From Paracoccus rhizosphaerae (GTDB lineage: Bacteria > Pseudomonadota > Alphaproteobacteria > Rhodobacterales > Rhodobacteraceae), in NCBI RefSeq assembly GCF_026162645.1, contig NZ_JAOTBE010000008.1, positions 26,625 through 90,624 of the forward strand: a stretch of DNA of 64,000 nt, written 5' to 3'. The number at the start of each line of letters is the position of its first letter. Position 1 is the first letter of the stretch. Below, one piece after another: positions 15,620 through 23,072 of the stretch. The translations under genes were made by a program, and so were the position numbers. The notes below the pieces were generated by a model that saw nothing but the letters and a program-made list of their open reading frames with translations, did no database searches and was not told the DNA's origin.

Positions 15620-15805
15620 GGCGTCCCCCTTCGGGTCGCGTCCCCGGTTCCGGCCGCAGGCGGCCTCCACCCGAGCTGGTCAGGGCGATGCTCTCGGCTG
15701 CGGCGGGCGGATGCCTGTCTCGTCCCGAGCCAGTCCCTCGCCCGCCGGTCCTGGTCGCCCTGCCCGGCCCATCTCGTCTCTGCGGGCGGGACCGCTGACG
15801 CGGGC
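15619..15805 (+). repeat. Repeat A, continuous copy
   Basis: Second copy of 2019-2205 in the same orientation. Here A is followed after 180 bases by repeat B (15986-16387) and then ardC, which shows the arrangement that existed before the first copy was split by the cargo island. Confidence 0.9.
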
Positions 15806-15985
15806 CATGAGCCCGGTTGTCCAGCCTTGTGCCGGAACGACCTTGGGAGTGGAGGCGGGAGGCCGAAGCAGGCTGTAAGCGAGACCACAGGGATCGAGTG
15901 TCAGCCTGTGGTCAACCGGGCGGGCAGTTGCAGGCTGCCGGTGAAGCCCGGAGATAGCTGCCTTCCCGTCTGACTGCTGCGGCAG

Positions 15986-16387
15986 GAAGAAGACACGGGA
16001 GAGACCCGCGCGCGGCGCGGGCCAGGATGATCTTTTTGCCGTTCCGGGGGATCGACGGGCTTTTGCCCGCTCACCCCCGTCCGCAGCCTTTTTGTTTTCC
16101 TGTCCGCCACGCATCCCCGCCCGAGCCGGTCAAGGGGCAAGCGCCGCCCTTTGGGCGTCGTCGTCCAGGCGGGCCGTGTCCTCGCCCGTTGCCGGGCTGC
16201 GGGCCGCACCACCCCGCCTTCCCGACCCCGTGACAGTCTCGGCCGGGGCCACGGGCAGGGCTGCGCCCTCCCCGCTCTGCTTTCCGAAAGGCATGGGCCT
16301 TTCGAGATAGCAGAACAGGAAGGCTCGCCCATCGGCGGAACGGGCAGAAGACCCGGCCGCCCCGTCGCTCAAGGAGAGCCACAAATG
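15986..16387 (+). repeat. Repeat B, continuous copy; leader of ardC
   Basis: Near-identical to 12161-12562. It ends with AAGGAG and the ardC ATG. The CGAAAGG/CCTTTCG hairpin and the GGGC...GCCC pairings are conserved between the copies. No ORF within it is credible. Confidence 0.9.
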
Positions 16388-17272
16388 GCTGACAAGTTTG
16401 ACCTCTACGCCCATGTCACCGACAGCATCATTGCCAGCCTCAAAGCGGGCACCCCGGCATGGCGCAAGCCGTGGACCGGCGACAAGGGCGGCGCACCCTT
16501 CCCGCTGCGGAGCAACGGCGAGCCCTATTCCGGCATCAACGTCCTGATGTTGTGGCTTGCCGCCGACGCCAAAGGTTACCGCGCCGCCCGCTGGTTCACC
16601 TACAAGCAGGCGCAGGAGGCAGGCGGACAGGTCCGCAAGGGCGAGAAATCGTCAACCGTTGTCAAATACGGCACCTTCGAGCGCGAGGACGCGGAGACGG
16701 GCGAGGAACGCCGCCTGCCCTACCTGAAAGCCTACCGTGTCTTTAACGCCGAGCAGATCGACGGCCTGCCCGCCGAATACTACGGCACCCCCGCCGAGCC
16801 TGCCCGCGACCTTGGCACCGAGGCCGACCCCGCCCTTGACGCCTTTTTCGCGGCGACCGGCGCGGACATTCGCACCAGCGACGAGCCGCAAGCCTACTAC
16901 AACCCCGGCGAGGACTTCATCCACATGCCGCCGATTGCGACGTTCCACAGCGCCGCAGGCTACTATGCCACGCTTGCCCACGAGGCGACGCACTGGACCG
17001 GACACAAGAGCCGCCTTGACCGCTTTTCCCGCTTCAATGCCCGCAAGGCTTATGCGTTCGAGGAACTGATTGCGGAAATCGGCAACTGCATGACCTGCGC
17101 CCGGCTTGGCCTGACCCCCGATTTTGACCAGTCCGGCGCCTATGTCCAAAGCTGGCTGCGCGCGTTGAAGGACGACAAGCGGCTGATCTTCAAAGCCGCC
17201 AGCGAGGCGCAGAAGGCCGCCGAATGGCTGATGAAGGGCCAGCAGGTCGAGGAAGAAAGGGCGGCCGCGTGA
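16385..17272 (+). CDS. ardC: ArdC-family antirestriction protein
   Basis: A 295-residue protein. The N-terminal ~130 residues match the ArdC single-stranded-DNA-binding domain (HVTDSIIASLKAGTPAWRKPW, NGEPYSGINVLMLW, TYKQAQEAGGQVRKGEK). The C-terminal half is a zincin-like metallopeptidase with HEATH at 199-203 followed by TGHKSRLDR and EELIAEIG, whose Glu is the likely third ligand. ArdC proteins protect entering plasmid DNA from restriction. The ATG is set by AAGGAG in repeat B. The two small genes behind it overlap successively, forming one operon. Confidence 0.92.
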   Translation: MADKFDLYAHVTDSIIASLKAGTPAWRKPWTGDKGGAPFPLRSNGEPYSGINVLMLWLAADAKGYRAARWFTYKQAQEAGGQVRKGEKSSTVVKYGTFEREDAETGEERRLPYLKAYRVFNAEQIDGLPAEYYGTPAEPARDLGTEADPALDAFFAATGADIRTSDEPQAYYNPGEDFIHMPPIATFHSAAGYYATLAHEATHWTGHKSRLDRFSRFNARKAYAFEELIAEIGNCMTCARLGLTPDFDQSGAYVQSWLRALKDDKRLIFKAASEAQKAAEWLMKGQQVEEERAAA

Positions 17273-17448
17273 GCGGCCCCCACCCCCTGCCCGACATGTC
17301 CTGCCGCAAATGCGGCAGGAGCAACCCTTGGGTTTATGTCGCGCCGGTTGTGGTCGAGGGAACCGGCACCTGCATCTGCATGGATTGCGCGGAGGCGCGC
17401 GGCTGGCTGGACAAGGCCGGAAACCTCAAGCCGGGGGTCATGCTATGA
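17269..17448 (+). CDS. Small zinc-ribbon-like protein
   Basis: 59 residues from a GTG that overlaps the ardC stop (GTGA). Four cysteines in two pairs (MSCRKCGRSN and TCICMDCAEARGW) suggest a zinc ribbon that could bind nucleic acid. Co-translation with ardC points to an accessory role after transfer. The precise function is unknown. Confidence 0.6.
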   Translation: MSGPHPLPDMSCRKCGRSNPWVYVAPVVVEGTGTCICMDCAEARGWLDKAGNLKPGVML

Positions 17449-17612
17449 CCACCTACGAAATCCGCGACGACCCCGACGACCTGCCCATCATCTGCGCGAC
17501 CTTGGCAGAAGCGGAGCGGCGCGGCCAACGCCGCGCCGCCCGCCTCGGCATCGAGGTTCTGATCTATGAAATGCACCTCACGCGCGGGGAGCGGCTTATC
17601 CGCGCGATCTGA
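17445..17612 (+). CDS. Small (55 aa) plasmid protein
   Basis: ATG overlaps the previous stop (ATGA). The product starts MTTYEIRDDPDDLPIICATL and ends with a basic stretch. It is the last gene of the ardC operon, 5 bases before a terminator. No recognised domain. Confidence 0.55.
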   Translation: MTTYEIRDDPDDLPIICATLAEAERRGQRRAARLGIEVLIYEMHLTRGERLIRAI

Positions 17613-17617
17613 CACCC

Positions 17618-17645
17618 AGCCCCCGCAGCAGCAGCGGGGGCTTTT
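17618..17645 (+). terminator. Terminator of the ardC operon
   Basis: Perfect 9-bp stem AGCCCCCGC (17618-17626) and GCGGGGGCT (17634-17642) with a 7-base loop, followed by TTT CC. Confidence 0.82.
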
Positions 17646-17661
17646 CCTTGTCGATCTGGTT

Positions 17662-17707
17662 GGCCAGGCGGGGCGGAGCCGTCGAGCCGGCCCCGCCCCG
17701 CCTGGCC
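17662..17707. repeat. Long perfect GC-rich inverted repeat
   Basis: Fifteen bases at 17662-17676 (GGCCAGGCGGGGCGG) pair perfectly with 17693-17707 across a 16-base loop. There is no T-tract, and it lies just beyond the operon terminator. Such a stem would fold strongly in single-stranded plasmid DNA, and a structural or replication-initiation role is possible. The rest of 17708-17958 shows no gene or clear site. Confidence 0.7.
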
Positions 17708-17958
17708 CTGCGCTATCCGCGCGGGAGCCGCGAATGCGGCAAGGCGGAGACGGCAGCGCCGTCACACGATGCCATTGGAGCGTGGCGGCAAGCGTAGCCC
17801 CGACCACGCCGGAATTGACCACAGCCTCCTCTCGTCCCTTCGCTCTTCGGGGGCACGTTCCGTTCGTAGGCTGCAAGCCCGTGGCAATAGTCTGCCCCGG
17901 GTGGACAATTCCGGCCTCCTGCCATCCATGGCCGCAGGGTTGCCTGCCTCAAAGGAGT

Positions 17959-18366
17959 TCAGGCGTCTGCACCACAAGCCACCGGAAACGCGGAGCCTGT
18001 GTCCAACCGGAAGGTCTTGCCGTTGGCCGTCAGCTCGATCTGCGACCCGCTGCTTAGAACGCCGACGAGGCCCTTCCAGTCTTCGCCATCGCGACTGACC
18101 GCGGAGCCGGAAACCATCTTGCCTTGATGCGTCTCTGTCGAGGACTTGATGAGATAGTCCCCATCCAGCGGTTCACCGTCGAGCGTGACGCTCAGGTGGT
18201 TCGTTGGAGGAATGAACGCGCCATCGGGATCACAGACGGCGGTGGCGGAAATCCCGTTACCGGAGGCGGTGTAGATTTGAAGACCCCGGAAATCGGTTTC
18301 TTCCTCCCAAGCGGATGCAGGGACCGCAGCCACACAGAAGGCAGCGGCAAGAGCCATGTGCTTCAT
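17959..18366 (-). CDS. Exported hypothetical protein
   Basis: 135 residues with a clear Sec signal peptide (MKHMALAAAFCVAAVPASA, cleavage near residue 19) and a small, beta-rich mature domain with two cysteines (VCDPDG and the C-terminal VACGADA), possibly disulfide-linked. It is the third gene of a minus-strand operon after the VirC1-like and VirC2-like genes and overlaps the latter by 4 bases. Function is unknown; it may act at the envelope during transfer. Confidence 0.65.
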   Translation of the reverse strand: MKHMALAAAFCVAAVPASAWEEETDFRGLQIYTASGNGISATAVCDPDGAFIPPTNHLSVTLDGEPLDGDYLIKSSTETHQGKMVSGSAVSRDGEDWKGLVGVLSSGSQIELTANGKTFRLDTGSAFPVACGADA

Positions 18367-19064
18367 GTCGAAAGCTCCATGATTGTGTCATCCACACAGG
18401 CGAACCAAGCCCGTTCGATCTGGCCGAGCAGGAGGTGAGACCGCGGCGCGCTTGCGCCATCGCGAACCTGGGCCTCGATGGCCTGAAGGGTCGCTTTCAC
18501 GACGGTGACGGTCACCCGATGGTTCCAGGCGACCGGGCCGCTTGGTTCAGCCACGCGGGGGACATAATGAGGCTCAAACCGGATCGGAGGAAGGCAACCG
18601 TAAGCCTGGCGCAGCACCACGTCCGGTTTGATGCCTTGCGCGGCCAGCGTGTTCATTGCTTCAACATGCCGGTTCAGGACGCGCAGGCGAAGAGTGAGAT
18701 GCAGTGTTTCACCGGACCTGGCGCGAGGCGGCACCACCAGTTCAGCAAGATCGCCGCCGAGTTCGGTATTCCGTTGTCCTGAAGGCGCCGCTGCTACATC
18801 AGCAGCAGGCTGTCCATCCAGGCGGTGTGTATCCTCGGCGCCCCCGGCAGCGTCACTGTCCGCATGATCACCCGTGGACCTCGGCGGATCGGGTGGAGTG
18901 ACCGGCTGCTCATGAGCAGCCTCGGTCAAATGCTTGCGTTGAACAAAATTGGCTAGGGCAGTCTCGTCGAGCGGCTTGAGGGTCGACTTTTCCCGAGCTC
19001 TTTTCGCCTCGCCCTCGAAGCCGGTGGCATCCTCCCGGGTTGTCTTGATCCGATCACGCGGCAT
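18363..19064 (-). CDS. VirC2-like relaxosome/partition partner (tentative)
   Basis: A 233-residue soluble protein. The N-terminal ~110 residues are low-complexity and charged. The C-terminal ~120 contain TLHLTLRLRVLNRHVEAMNTLAA and a helix pair that could be a ribbon-helix-helix-like fold. It overlaps the ParA-like gene by 11 bases and lies beside a VirD1/VirD2 pair, the same order as virC1-virC2 beside virD in Ti plasmids. I infer a VirC2-like DNA-binding role from position and size, not from clear homology. The phased repeats at 19915-20023 would be a natural binding site. Confidence 0.5.
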   Translation of the reverse strand: MPRDRIKTTREDATGFEGEAKRAREKSTLKPLDETALANFVQRKHLTEAAHEQPVTPPDPPRSTGDHADSDAAGGAEDTHRLDGQPAADVAAAPSGQRNTELGGDLAELVVPPRARSGETLHLTLRLRVLNRHVEAMNTLAAQGIKPDVVLRQAYGCLPPIRFEPHYVPRVAEPSGPVAWNHRVTVTVVKATLQAIEAQVRDGASAPRSHLLLGQIERAWFACVDDTIMELST

Positions 19065-19821
19065 CAGATGCTTCCATCTTTCTCTGGTCGAAGATGTTGT
19101 TCACGAGAGTGATGGCGTGCGCCAGGGCGACCTCGAAGTGATGGGCCTTGAGCTTCTCGTTGGGGTCACCACTTGCCCGATACCTCTGGAGAATGACGCC
19201 CAAGGGACCCATCTCATCCATTTCCCGATATTGGGACTTCTCCGCGACCATTGTGGCCAGAGGATTGAACTGGTCGATGATCTCGTAATGGCGCTCGAAC
19301 TCGCGGCTTGCCAGATCCTTTGGCTTGGATGTGCCGCGGACATGGGTCAGAAGATTGGGCTTCACCCTAGACAGCACGACATGAAGCGGCGGGATCCTTT
19401 CCGGGTTTTCAGCGCGGGACTTCAGGTCCTCATGCCAATCTATCGTCTCCTGGGTGCGTTCACGGTCACCCTTGGCATTCATGCAGGGGACGATAAGAAC
19501 GTCTGACACACTTGCGAGATCGACAGCCCAGGAACTGGCCTCGCCTTTGGTGTCTATCAGGATGAAACTGACGTCACTCTCGTGTCGGTCAACCAGATCG
19601 AACAGGTCGTTGCCATTGGTTGCCGGCCTGACAAGGATATTGTCGTCGACATAGCCTGTTTGCGTCGCTGTTGACCACCAATTGACAATGTCCTTGTTGG
19701 GATCGAGGTCGATGATGAGGCACCTGTTCTCGGTAAAGGCGAAAGCGGACGCGAGAAGCTTCGTGATGGTCGATTTTCCCGCCCCACCTTTGCTGCTCAT
19801 GATCCCAAGCACAATTGCCAT
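19054..19821 (-). CDS. ParA/VirC1-like Walker-type ATPase
   Basis: A 255-residue ParA-superfamily ATPase. The deviant Walker A is SSKGGAGKST near residues 9-18 with the signature Lys. Walker A' is LIIDLDPNKD, and FILIDTKGEA is the Walker B region. The WWSTATQ segment after the Asp resembles VirC1 and other ATPases that recruit the relaxase complex to the secretion pole. A plasmid partition role is the alternative, but no parB-like gene is present and the neighbours are transfer genes. The ATG at 19821 is followed upstream by a 94-base gap and then the 13-bp repeat array. Confidence 0.78.
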   Translation of the reverse strand: MAIVLGIMSSKGGAGKSTITKLLASAFAFTENRCLIIDLDPNKDIVNWWSTATQTGYVDDNILVRPATNGNDLFDLVDRHESDVSFILIDTKGEASSWAVDLASVSDVLIVPCMNAKGDRERTQETIDWHEDLKSRAENPERIPPLHVVLSRVKPNLLTHVRGTSKPKDLASREFERHYEIIDQFNPLATMVAEKSQYREMDEMGPLGVILQRYRASGDPNEKLKAHHFEVALAHAITLVNNIFDQRKMEASDAA

Positions 19822-19914
19822 GTCGTCTTCTCCGTCCTCTGTTCCAGCCCGTCTCGGGAATGTCTTAAACTACATCGGCAGGTGAAATGCCCGGCCTTTA
19901 TGACACCGATGCTG

Positions 19915-20023
19915 TCATGGAAGAGCGTCATGTCAACACATCATGGTTTAACCTCATGGATCAGCGGCATGATGTTAGCTCATAACCCGGCGTCATGAAA
20001 TGGCGTCATGAGCTCCCGTCACC
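19915..20023. repeat. Array of 13-bp phased TCATG repeats (iteron-like)
   Basis: TCATG begins at 19915, 19928, 19941, 19954, 19993 and 20006. One-mismatch versions fall exactly in register at 19967 (GCATG) and 19980 (TCATA), with TCA also at 20019. The period is 13 bases throughout, and the three bases before each core are often GCG. This is typical of a protein-binding array (centromere, iteron or operator). It lies between the divergent ParA-like and VirD1-like genes. Confidence 0.85.
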
Positions 20024-20269
20024 TCCTGCGGCATAATCAAACATCGCGATCGATCGTCATCCAGCTCCGGCATAATTTCCTAATCTTCTCCACCCGCAGC
20101 GCTGGTTCGAAGCCCGCTGTATCGAAGCCTCAACTCAAGGTGCTCTGGGAAACCGGCTGCCTGGCCTGCCGCATTTCTATGGGGACAGTTGAGGGGTCTA
20201 CTCCAGCAACTCTGAAACACTGCAAGCAGACTCGCAGGGGGCGTCGCTGCAACCTCCGCCCGAAGCGGA

Positions 20270-20330
20270 AACCCACCGTTGACCAGCCTGACGTCATTGA
20301 CATTCCATCAGCCATGCTCAACGGTGGGTT
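20270..20330. other. Candidate origin of transfer (oriT) inverted repeat
   Basis: A perfect 13-bp inverted repeat, AACCCACCGTTGA (20270-20282) with TCAACGGTGGGTT (20318-20330), spans a 35-base loop. It ends 45 bases before the VirD1-like gene in the only large gap of the DNA-processing region. oriT sites of this relaxase family usually carry such a repeat near the nick. I could not identify a clear nick hexamer by eye. The remaining sequence of 20024-20269 shows no gene. Confidence 0.5.
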
Positions 20331-20374
20331 GTAGATTGGCAAGAAATACAGATCTAATTTTTTACACCCGATTG

Positions 20375-20953
20375 ATGCCCGGACGGACTTCCAAACTCAC
20401 CCCCTCTGACGTGAAGAAAATTGCCGCCTCGGTTCGATCGGGTGTGCCTGTCACCGTGTTGGCCAAGACCTATGGTGTCACGCGGCCAACGATCTACCGC
20501 GCCCTTCACGCTTTTCATGGGAAGGAAGCGGTCGCGGATGCCGGCACGGCGCCTGTATCGTTCACGGTCGATCGTGACAGCCTTGCCGCCTTTGACGCCT
20601 TTACGGGACAGCTGGGTCTTTCGAGCAGAGCCGATGCACTGCGTCGGATGTGTCGCGTGCCGGCCGGCTTTCTGGAGCCCGATCCCCACCTGGCCGATGC
20701 CCTGCGAGGGCTCGCCAGCGAGTTGTCCGCCATCGGTCGGAACGTGAACCAGCTTGTCGCGACCAAGAACTACGAGGTGCGACGTGGCCAGAAGCTGAAG
20801 CTGACCCCGCCGCAGGAGCAGCTGCTGGCTGATCTTCTCGAACAGCTTGAATCCGTGTCGGTGACCGTCCGGGAAATGGAGAGCAAACGGGCTTCAAAGA
20901 CAGTCCGCCGTTTCGTTGCCGAGATGATGGGGGATGGTGATGGGCCGGGTTAA
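20375..20953 (+). CDS. VirD1/MobC-like relaxosome accessory protein
   Basis: 192 residues from ATG 20375. The N-terminus is a resolvase-type helix-turn-helix (KLTPSDVKKIAASVRSG, then LAKTYGVTRPTIYRAL) at ~5-50. The C-terminal ~130 residues match VirD1/MobC: SSRADALRRMCRVPAGFLEPD and LASELSAIGRNVNQLVATKN. It should bind oriT and help the relaxase nick. The fusion of an HTH to a MobC domain is notable. It overlaps the relaxase gene by 20 bases. Confidence 0.8.
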   Translation: MPGRTSKLTPSDVKKIAASVRSGVPVTVLAKTYGVTRPTIYRALHAFHGKEAVADAGTAPVSFTVDRDSLAAFDAFTGQLGLSSRADALRRMCRVPAGFLEPDPHLADALRGLASELSAIGRNVNQLVATKNYEVRRGQKLKLTPPQEQLLADLLEQLESVSVTVREMESKRASKTVRRFVAEMMGDGDGPG

Positions 20954-23072
20954 TGCGGTGACTGCCGTCACCGGCAGGCTCTTTGAGGAGGACTGGGGAA
21001 AGGTCGGCCGGGGCAGGAGTATTGGTCATGCCCGTCATATGGCGCGCGCGGCCCAAGGCGCCTCTCCCGCTGTCTTCAAGATGATCCGCACCGGCGGATG
21101 CTCTTCACCAGGTCAGCTTTCCGCCCAGTTCAATTACCTCTTCTCCAAGAGCGTGGATATTCACGACTCCCGGGGATTGCTCGACGGCGCAAAGACATTG
21201 TGCCCGGACCAAATCGAGGCTGCCGTATCGCGTTGGTCTGATCATTGGAAAGGCCAGATGAATGCGGCGCGGACGAGCCATTTGCTGATGTCCTTTCCGC
21301 GCGGGACAAAGCCCAGCCATGTCAGCTTGATTGCCGGAGAAATCTGCCGTGAAAAGCTCGGCGGCCGGTTTGACTACATGATTGCGGTTCATACCGACAG
21401 TCCGAACAAGAACCCCCATGCCCATGTCATCGTCAACCGGCGGGGGCAGGAGGGTGATTACTTCATCCTGCGGCGGGGCACGGAATACAGCTATGAGGCT
21501 TTCAAGGAAGCCATGGTCGATCATGCCGATCGCTACGGCATTCGACTTGAGGCCACGTCGCGTTTGCAGCGCGGACATCTCCGTTATCCGCCCACAGATG
21601 AGGAGTGGCGGCGGGCACGGGAAAACGCGGTGCAGACAGGACGCGCTTTTGAAGCCCCGGAAGGAAAGCCGCGCATTGGCGAAGATCTAAGCCGCGCCAC
21701 GCAAGAAGTTCGCGATTGGTCCCTGCGCTATCGCGAGTTGGGGAGCTTTGCCTCGCAGCAGAACCTGCAGGATCTGGCAACCGCATTTGAGAAAGCATCC
21801 TCGGTCCTGGCCGGGGGTGGCGCTATTCTGGCGAAAGGAGAGCCTTACATGTCCCTGGTCGAAGACTTCGACACAGCCGCCGCGAATTTGAGAAGGGCGG
21901 TCGATGACGCCGAAGAGCGCATCACGGATGCGGCCCCGAACCAGCGTCCCGCCATGGAGCGCAAATTGGCCGAGGCGTTGACCTCTGTGGAGCATCTGCA
22001 GCCCTTGGGCACCCGGTCGCGCGATCTGCACGAGGCCGCCAGTGAAGAAGGCATCTATTCAGCGCAGAACCTCGGCATGGTGAACACACGCTTTGCGCTC
22101 GAAGGGCGCGACAAGCTGACAGCCGCCTTGGACGGGACCGGCATCGATCCGGTCGAGGTCGAGGCCCGGATGCGCGTCGGCGCCACTTCCGCAGCCTTGG
22201 AAGCCCGGTGGGTTCAGCAGGATCTGCAAAGCGTGGCCGATTTGCGCGGCCTGGATCTGAGAGATCAGGCACAACTGCAGCAGGCGATCGTCGTGGTGGA
22301 TGCGGCGTATGATCGTGTCGCGGACGCCTATGGCGTGGATGATGCCATTCATGGGCGTGCGGCCAGCCGGCACGCTGAACCGGTCGAGGCCGATCACGAG
22401 CTTGACGCCGCAACCAATTCCATGGCGCGAACGCAGCGCGAGGTCGACGCTGAAGACATGGAGACCAAGGTCTACGTGCAAGGCGAACGGGTTTCTCACG
22501 ATGGCGGGGACGAGACCCGCAGCGTTGTGATCGAGCATGAAGGCCGGTTCTATCCCGCCGTTGAGACCTCCGATCGGGGAGGCGAACCGACCTATACCTA
22601 TGATGACAAGATGTCCTACGGCACCCTGCGGGAAGCGGCGGACAGAAGCGCTGAGGCTTACCGCTTCCGGGACAGCCTCGATCCATCGGCTCAGATGGAG
22701 CGGTCGCGCCAAGCGGAGGCGCTTGATCATGCGCCAACCACCTCGATCGGGTCGCGTGACGGCACGGGCGCTGACTATAACGAACTCGCCCGATATGCCC
22801 GTCCGGTTGGGGCAGAGGAAGAGCGGCGGTTGCGCGAGGCGATCGAGCGGACGCTCAGCCGCGATGAACTGGACCGGCTGAAGCATGGTGACGTGGATGT
22901 CCTCCGCGGTATTGGCGATCGCGACGATCAGCTGACCATGGCCCGGGATTATCTGCGCACGTCCAACGACCCGGAAGCCCGGCACGGCCTTGAGCGTGTC
23001 AGCGAAGAGTTGAGCGAGGAACGCGAACGGCAGCGCCAAGGGCGCGGTCATGAGGGAGGCGGTCATGAATAA
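20934..23072 (+). CDS. VirD2-type relaxase (mobilisation nuclease)
   Basis: A 712-residue relaxase that nicks oriT and stays covalently on the 5' end. The catalytic tyrosine is probably Tyr69 in QLSAQFNYLFSKS. The metal-binding HAH occurs at 162-164 in NKNPHAHVIVNRRG, and SFPRGTKPSH is the central motif. The long C-terminal half is acidic, helical and low in conserved motifs, probably the secretion and regulatory part. An internal Shine-Dalgarno plus ATG near 21849 (AAAGGAG) might give a shorter product. It overlaps the VirD4 gene by 8 bases. Confidence 0.87.
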   Translation: MVMGRVNAVTAVTGRLFEEDWGKVGRGRSIGHARHMARAAQGASPAVFKMIRTGGCSSPGQLSAQFNYLFSKSVDIHDSRGLLDGAKTLCPDQIEAAVSRWSDHWKGQMNAARTSHLLMSFPRGTKPSHVSLIAGEICREKLGGRFDYMIAVHTDSPNKNPHAHVIVNRRGQEGDYFILRRGTEYSYEAFKEAMVDHADRYGIRLEATSRLQRGHLRYPPTDEEWRRARENAVQTGRAFEAPEGKPRIGEDLSRATQEVRDWSLRYRELGSFASQQNLQDLATAFEKASSVLAGGGAILAKGEPYMSLVEDFDTAAANLRRAVDDAEERITDAAPNQRPAMERKLAEALTSVEHLQPLGTRSRDLHEAASEEGIYSAQNLGMVNTRFALEGRDKLTAALDGTGIDPVEVEARMRVGATSAALEARWVQQDLQSVADLRGLDLRDQAQLQQAIVVVDAAYDRVADAYGVDDAIHGRAASRHAEPVEADHELDAATNSMARTQREVDAEDMETKVYVQGERVSHDGGDETRSVVIEHEGRFYPAVETSDRGGEPTYTYDDKMSYGTLREAADRSAEAYRFRDSLDPSAQMERSRQAEALDHAPTTSIGSRDGTGADYNELARYARPVGAEEERRLREAIERTLSRDELDRLKHGDVDVLRGIGDRDDQLTMARDYLRTSNDPEARHGLERVSEELSEERERQRQGRGHEGGGHE

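Noticed and set aside
19822..20374. Small ORFs in the relaxosome intergenic region, such as 20008-20334
   Set aside because: They cover the 13-bp array or the inverted repeat, have no ribosome binding site and no recognisable product.
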